A stretch of DNA of 7,858 bases, taken from positions 1 through 7,858 of the forward strand of contig QGUH01000136.1 in assembly GCA_003242355.1 (NCBI GenBank), in the 5' to 3' direction. Origin of the DNA: Pseudomonadota bacterium. GTDB lineage: Bacteria > Myxococcota_A > Polyangia > Polyangiales > Polyangiaceae. How positions within the stretch are numbered: position 1 is the first letter of the stretch; every line of letters begins with the position of its first letter. Of this stretch, positions 4,723 to 7,858 are shown piece by piece. A program made the translations under genes and the position numbers. The notes beneath the pieces were generated by a model. That model had not been told where the DNA came from and made no database searches. It was given only the letters and a program-made list of their open reading frames with translations.

Positions 4723-6510
4723 TTAAACGGGTTCGGAGATTCGGGCGGGGGTGCGCCGTTCCGCGACGGCCCGCACTTGCTTGGAAACTCGAGTGAGCAA
4801 CGCGTCGGCGCTCCGAGCGTCCACGGAACCGACGCCGAAAGCTCGACCGCGGGTCGGCACGACGATCACGCGGCATCGTCCGCGCGACGAATGCGCGACG
4901 CTCGAGAAGAAAAAGTCGAGGCTGATGCCGAGCAAGAGCGCGAGCGCGGCAAAGGCGAACAAGTCGAGGGACCCTCCCGCCACGCGAAGCCCTTCGAGGA
5001 AGCGCCGCGTCCCGACGTATGTTCCGAGGGTGAGCGCGAAGAGCCCTGCGTACAACGCCGCGCCCGCGTAGCGGACCTCGCGGGTGATGCGCACCAATCC
5101 CGAAAGCGGCACCACGGTGGAGCGGCTGCGCAGCACGTGCCCGAGCACGATCGTTCGTTGTGAGAGCTCGAGCCCGTGTGGCGTCAGGCGCAGCGAGGCC
5201 GGGCGACGGCAGAGCAAGACGTAGCGAAGCAAAGCGCGCACCACGACGACGGGCACGATGACGAGCGTCACCGTGAGGAGAACGGTGACCCACGGGCTCT
5301 GCACGGAAACCAACTCGCCCGTGAGCTCGTCGGTGGCGGGCGGACGCTCCGGCCCCGTCGGCTCGATCTTCGACGCCGGCTTCCACACGGATCGGGTCCG
5401 CTTGCCCTCCTTCGAGGGCGTACTGCGCGACGCGCTTCGAGCCGAGCCGCGCCGAGCCGCGGAGTCGGGTGCTGCATCGGACTCGGGCGGAGCCTCGGTG
5501 TCGGTCGGCGCCTCCGTGGGCGGAGCCTCCGTCGAGGCGAGGCCCTCGAGCGCATGGGCTGCAATGGCCGGCGTCGCGTCCTCCGGAGTCTCGGACGTCG
5601 CGTCGTCCGCGCGTGCTGCGTCGGGCTCGCTCGTCTGGGCCGACGTTCGGTCCGCCGGGGCCACCTTTTCGGGCTCTTCGGAACCGACGCCCACGTCGTC
5701 CCGAGCACCCTCGATCGCTGACGCCTCCTCGCTGCGGGCCACCTTTTCGGAAGCGCCTTCGGCGTCGTCCCGAGCACTCTCGAGGGCGGACGTGCGTTCT
5801 GCCGGGGTGGTCTTTTCGGAAGGGCCGCCGGGGGCGTCACCGGGTCGCTCCGAAGCGCGGTCGCGCCAGCTGCCGACGTCGCTGCCGGCGAGCAGCACCG
5901 CCGCCACTGCGGGGTCGCTGGTGCGGCGCGCGGCTTCGGCGCGGAGCCGCGCGGCCTCCTTCGAGGTGGAGGCGCCGAGGGCTGCGGCCGCGATCAAGAG
6001 CTCCGTGCGCCCGAAATCCGGCGGCGACAGTTCCGGGTTGAGCACGACCGAGCCGACGCCCTGCCAAATCGGAGCGGCGTTCGGTCCGAGCACGAGATCG
6101 AGGACGGCGAGCGCGTCGCACTGCGTGTGCGCGGCGTGCCACACGAGCTCGTACGCGAGCTCCGCCGTTTCGGTGGCGCTGAGCGGTGGCCGTTCGCGCA
6201 ACGCGAGCGCGATCAGCGCCCCGAGCATGGCGCGCTCTTCCGGCAGCTCGGCGCCGCGCTCGAGCACGTCGAGCACGTTGCCGTAGCTCGTGTCCGCGTC
6301 GTCCCGCGTGAGGGGGGCGGCCGCGGCGGTCCCCGGCGGCACCGACGGGGGCACCGAGGGGAGGCTGAACCGCGCCGTCGCGCCGTGGCGACCATGCCGC
6401 GCGAGCCACGCATCGAGCGCCGCGGTGCGCACGGTGCTCGCCAGCGCGGCAAGCTTCGGATGCTCCCCGAGCTCGCGCACCAGCGCCGCCGCGGCAAACC
6501 CAGGGTTCAT
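4723..6510 (-). CDS. Membrane protein with low-complexity linker and split PH-like C-terminus
   Basis: The 595-residue product is not a named family to me. Residues 1-215 are Ala/Leu-rich and helical in character, with no signal peptide. Residues about 216-385 are a hydrophilic Ala/Glu/Ser/Thr/Asp linker containing imperfect repeats of the type EKvaPAdRTSA...GARDD; in DNA these appear as repeated CTTTTCGG blocks at 5661, 5739 and 5808 (spacings 78 and 69 bases, so in frame). The membrane part is 407-433 (WVTVLLTVTLVIVPVVVV), about 482-500 and about 515-539. Between the first and second hydrophobic stretches, LRLTPHGLELSQRTIVLG...RSTVVPLSGLVRITRE looks like a bacterial PH-like beta domain. After the third, CRVIVVPTRGRAFGVG...DALLTRVSKQV looks like its last strand and C-terminal helix, so the two halves may form one PH-like domain interrupted by a membrane hairpin. 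It starts 25 bp after panD and is probably co-transcribed with it, but nothing links it to CoA synthesis. Confidence 0.88.
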   Translation of the reverse strand: MNPGFAAAALVRELGEHPKLAALASTVRTAALDAWLARHGRHGATARFSLPSVPPSVPPGTAAAAPLTRDDADTSYGNVLDVLERGAELPEERAMLGALIALALRERPPLSATETAELAYELVWHAAHTQCDALAVLDLVLGPNAAPIWQGVGSVVLNPELSPPDFGRTELLIAAAALGASTSKEAARLRAEAARRTSDPAVAAVLLAGSDVGSWRDRASERPGDAPGGPSEKTTPAERTSALESARDDAEGASEKVARSEEASAIEGARDDVGVGSEEPEKVAPADRTSAQTSEPDAARADDATSETPEDATPAIAAHALEGLASTEAPPTEAPTDTEAPPESDAAPDSAARRGSARSASRSTPSKEGKRTRSVWKPASKIEPTGPERPPATDELTGELVSVQSPWVTVLLTVTLVIVPVVVVRALLRYVLLCRRPASLRLTPHGLELSQRTIVLGHVLRSRSTVVPLSGLVRITREVRYAGAALYAGLFALTLGTYVGTRRFLEGLRVAGGSLDLFAFAALALLLGISLDFFFSSVAHSSRGRCRVIVVPTRGRAFGVGSVDARSADALLTRVSKQVRAVAERRTPARISEPV

Positions 6511-6535
6511 GCGTCGGCTGCGAGCGAGCGGGACA

Positions 6536-6958
6536 CTACGCGACGCCGATCGAGTCGAGCAGGGGCCCCGGCTGTTCGGGGTCCGTGTTCAGTGCGCGGT
6601 TCTTGGCGTCGACGCGCACGACGATGGGCACGTGGCGCCGCGCCTCCTCCGGCGTCATGTCGGCGAACGTCGCGAGGATGACGCGATCGCCCGGCTGGTT
6701 GAGGTGAGCCGCGGCGCCGTTCACGCACACCGCGCCGCTGCCGCGCGGCCCTTCCAGCGCGTAGGTCACGAGACGCGTGCCGCGCGTGACGTTCCAGATG
6801 TGCACGGCCTCGTACGGCAGGATGCCGGCCGCATCGAGGAGGTCCTTGTCAACGGTGACGCTGCCTTCGTAAGCGAGATCCGCGTGCGTCACCGTAGCGC
6901 CGTGGATCTTCGACTTGAACATGTTGAGCTTCACGAGAGCGCTGCTGCGTCGCGCCAT
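6536..6958 (-). CDS. panD: Aspartate 1-decarboxylase, pyruvoyl enzyme
   Basis: PanD decarboxylates L-aspartate to beta-alanine for pantothenate and CoA synthesis, in the cytosol. The 140-residue proenzyme cleaves itself between G32 and S33 (motif YEGSVTVD), and S33 becomes the pyruvoyl group of the alpha chain. Counting from the ATG at 6958, residues matching E. coli with a constant offset of 8 include K17, H19, Y30, R62 (substrate carboxylate), T65 (processing), Y66 and N80, with WNVTRGTR and VNGAAAH clear. All key residues are present, so it should be active. The family length is about 126. The longest frame adds eight residues before the E. coli start position; GTG 6934 (residue 9) would match the E. 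coli length exactly and ATG 6922 (M13) is also possible. None has a good ribosome site. It is the first gene after the promoter at 7000-7028, and the 595-residue membrane protein follows 25 bp downstream. Confidence 0.97.
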   Translation of the reverse strand: MARRSSALVKLNMFKSKIHGATVTHADLAYEGSVTVDKDLLDAAGILPYEAVHIWNVTRGTRLVTYALEGPRGSGAVCVNGAAAHLNQPGDRVILATFADMTPEEARRHVPIVVRVDAKNRALNTDPEQPGPLLDSIGVA

Positions 6959-6975
6959 GGCGGCCCGTCCGAGTA

Positions 6976-6996
6976 CGGGTCCACCTGTCGGACCCG
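6976..6996 (-). promoter_or_regulatory. Inverted repeat at the predicted transcription start of panD
   Basis: CGGGTCC (6976-6982) and GGACCCG (6990-6996) are perfect 7-base arms around a seven-base centre. The predicted start site for the panD promoter falls near 6993, so the repeat covers the first transcribed bases. It could be a repressor operator or a 5'-leader hairpin. I know of no regulator that recognises it. Confidence 0.35.
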
Positions 6997-6999
6997 AGA

Positions 7000-7028
7000 A
7001 CCATAGGTCGCCCGCGAAGGCCCGTCAA
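7000..7028 (-). promoter_or_regulatory. Predicted sigma70-type promoter for panD
   Basis: Reading the minus strand, TTGACG (7028-7023), a 17-base spacer and TATGGT (7005-7000) match the sigma70 consensus at 5 of 6 and 4 of 6 positions with ideal spacing. It lies 42 bases before the panD ATG at 6958, giving a leader of about 35 bases. It begins 24 bp beyond the end of repeat copy B. Confidence 0.55.
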
Positions 7029-7051
7029 AGGCCACGACTACCGCCCCTCAT

Positions 7052-7203
7052 CGCCGATTCCGTTCGACGGCTCGACGCTTTGGGCCCGGTTCCCAGGGGC
7101 GGCAGGCGCCGCCTCTCTCCGCCGAAGTGAAGTCGGCGGAGCCTCTCCCCACGCGGGCGGTCCGTTTCAGGCCTTCCGCGTATTTTCGATGCGTTCCCAA
7201 CCG
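7052..7203 (-). repeat. Copy B of the dispersed intergenic repeat, inverted relative to copy A
   Basis: Read on the minus strand from 7203, it starts CGGTTGGGAACGC, then TCGAAAATACGC, then the 50-bp core (7157-7108; 44 of 50 identical to 2741-2790), then GGCGGC...CGCCCCT and AGCGTCGAGCCG...AATCGGCG. The core hairpin is kept: CTCCGCCGA (minus strand) pairs with TCGGCGGAG, plus-strand positions 7117-7125 and 7133-7141. The tail hairpins of copy A are degraded here, although CCGT/ACGG remains near 7060-7070. The copy sits in the divergent spacer between panD and the 85-residue gene. A minus-strand frame of 78 codons through it encodes VGRGSADFTSAERGG, matching VGRGPAEFTSAGRGG read from copy A; I treat this as a by-product of the DNA similarity, not as a protein. 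Confidence 0.85.
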
Positions 7204-7294
7204 CCAGCCCCTCCCGTCGCGGGGCATTCGTGCCTTCCGGCGCACGGCGACAGCTCGGAACTTGGCCGAGCCGTCGGGATCCATTTACGAGTTT

Positions 7295-7323
7295 CCAAAG
7301 AGCCGCGAATCGGGCTCTTGGAG
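7295..7323 (+). promoter_or_regulatory. Hairpin touching the ribosome-binding site of the 85-residue gene
   Basis: AAGAGCC (7298-7304) pairs perfectly with GGCTCTT (7313-7319) around an eight-base loop. CC at 7295-7296 can add two pairs with GG at 7320-7321 if A7297 bulges. The Shine-Dalgarno GGAG is at 7320-7323, nine bases before the ATG, so the base of the stem covers its first two bases. This might modulate translation. The hairpin has no T run and is not a terminator. Confidence 0.35.
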
Positions 7324-7332
7324 ACCACCGTC

Positions 7333-7590
7333 ATGGCAAAGAAGACGAAGGCCGAAATGCTCGAGGCGCTGCGGGGGATGATCCGGGAGGCCCTGCGGCT
7401 GCGAGGCGAGGGAGCCGGCTCCCGCCTTTCCCGGGTGAGCGGTACCATCGACGGCTACATGCGCGCGATGATGGAGTCGGGCCTCGCCGAGGCCCGCGAG
7501 CTCCTGGATCTCGTGGCTGCCGAGCGCGCCCGAGCGGACGGGCCCGCCACGGGCGAAATCACGATCGACTCGGCGACGCTCGCCGCCTGA
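7333..7590 (+). CDS. Small protein of 85 residues, unknown function
   Basis: The product begins MAKKTKAEMLEALRGMIREALRL and contains LRGEGAGSRLSRVSGTIDGYMRAMMESGLAEARELLDLVAAER in two pieces typical of a helical bundle, ending in a short acidic/Thr-rich tail (GPATGEITIDSATLAA). It has no signal peptide, membrane segment or metal-binding motif. The pattern RLRGEGA...RvsGtiDGYMRAmmesGL...ELLdLVaaER resembles small uncharacterised proteins I associate with myxobacteria, but I cannot confirm this. The start is decided by GGAG at 7320-7323, nine bases upstream. The frame stays open back to 7189, but that extension crosses the repeat edge and lacks a ribosome site. A possible weak promoter is TTGGCC (7262-7267) with TTTACG (7284-7289), 16-base spacer. 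It is divergent from panD and convergent with the kinase gene, 19 bp away. Confidence 0.8.
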   Translation: MAKKTKAEMLEALRGMIREALRLRGEGAGSRLSRVSGTIDGYMRAMMESGLAEARELLDLVAAERARADGPATGEITIDSATLAA

Positions 7591-7609
7591 TCGCCTCGGC
7601 CCGCGCGGG

Positions 7610-7858
7610 TTACACGCGCACGAGCGCCCGGAGCTCCTCCAGGCGCGCGGCGACGTCGGGCAGCGTAAGCTGCCGAACCCGGTGCGGGCCGACGTCCTCG
7701 ATGCAGAAGGACGCCACCGTCGCCGCGATCATCACCGCTCGGCGCAGCGTGCTTTGGTCGAGGTCGCGTTGGCTCGCGAGGTACCCCATGAGCGCTCCGG
7801 CGAACGTGTCACCCGCGCCGGCGGGACCGACCTCGGTTTGGAGGGGAAAGGCGGGGGG
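7610..7858 (-). CDS. PfkB-family sugar/nucleoside kinase, C-terminal part, running off the right edge
   Basis: The minus-strand frame has no start in the window and ends at a TAA (7612-7610); 82 residues are visible. It contains GAGDTFAGALMGYL, the second PfkB/ribokinase signature, where the Asp (codon 7810-7808) is the catalytic base and the preceding glycines form the anion hole. The signature normally begins with D, N, S or K (as in DPTGAGD); here that position is Gly (GPAGAGD). The remaining sequence, LRRAVMIAATVASFCIEDVGPHR followed by LTLPDVAARLEELRALVRV, is the usual C-terminal helical part. The family transfers phosphate from ATP to a sugar or nucleoside hydroxyl; the substrate cannot be told from this end. 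Confidence 0.88.
   Translation of the reverse strand, partial: PPAFPLQTEVGPAGAGDTFAGALMGYLASQRDLDQSTLRRAVMIAATVASFCIEDVGPHRVRQLTLPDVAARLEELRALVRV

Noticed and set aside
5258..6286. Plus-strand 342-codon Ser/Ala-rich frame opposite the membrane-protein gene
   Set aside because: It is the antisense of the low-complexity linker; its repeats mirror those of the minus-strand gene, which has membrane segments and operon spacing.
7048..7284. Minus-strand 78-codon frame across repeat copy B
   Set aside because: Its only similarity is to the peptide read from copy A, and it shares the DNA-level hairpin. With 3 silent and 3 replacement changes in the core there is no sign of selection on protein.
7189..7332. 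N-terminal extension of the 85-residue protein to an upstream ATG
   Set aside because: The extension covers the repeat edge and the AT-rich leader, has no ribosome site, and a good GGAG precedes the ATG at 7333.
7591..7609. CCCGCGCGGG palindrome between the convergent 85-residue and kinase genes
   Set aside because: The stem is very short and has no adjacent T run on either strand, so I do not call it a terminator.

Overview
The window is GC-rich throughout, with strongly G/C-biased third codon positions. Its protein repertoire (TPR lipoprotein-rich cell-envelope genes, a PH-like membrane protein, PanD, a long-chain polyprenyl diphosphate synthase, a small conserved-looking 85-residue protein) fits a delta-proteobacterial or Myxococcota chromosome, probably of the Polyangia/Sorangiineae type. 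That placement is inferred from composition and protein style; no marker gene proves it. There are no rRNAs, tRNAs, transposases or CRISPR arrays.

Layout, left to right. (1) 1-187, minus: the 5' end of a gene running off the left edge, unidentified. (2) 205-1263, plus: a trans-type polyprenyl diphosphate synthase, divergent from gene 1, with a sigma70-like promoter at 162-190 and an intrinsic terminator at 1281-1313. (3) 1400-2440, minus: a TPR protein with a C-terminal zincin-like domain whose HExxH motif is destroyed. (4) 2441-2848: about 400 bp without a gene, holding one complete and one tail-only copy of a hairpin-rich intergenic repeat. (5) 2849-4501, minus: a lipoprotein with an SH3-like region and a YkuD (L,D-transpeptidase) domain whose catalytic Cys is replaced by Ser. 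(6) 4723-6510 and 6536-6958, minus: panD followed 25 bp later by a large membrane protein with a split PH-like C-terminus, probably one transcript from a promoter at 7000-7028. (7) 7052-7203: a second, diverged, inverted copy of the repeat found in region 4. (8) 7333-7590, plus: an 85-residue protein of unknown function. (9) 7610-7858, minus: the C-terminal end of a PfkB-family sugar/nucleoside kinase that continues off the right edge.

Two genes feed known cofactor pathways: PanD makes beta-alanine for pantothenate/CoA, and the polyprenyl synthase probably makes the quinone (menaquinone) side chain. The others are envelope or regulatory-type proteins of unknown role. Nothing suggests that the window is a single functional system; it reads as ordinary chromosome.

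The most unusual points are: (a) a dispersed roughly 150-bp intergenic repeat present in opposite orientations 4.3 kb apart, with a hairpin showing one compensatory base-pair change and a tail that is duplicated 168 bp upstream; and (b) two neighbouring genes, each carrying a recognisable hydrolase/transferase fold with its catalytic residues replaced (HExxH to RExxA, and SHGC to GPGS).
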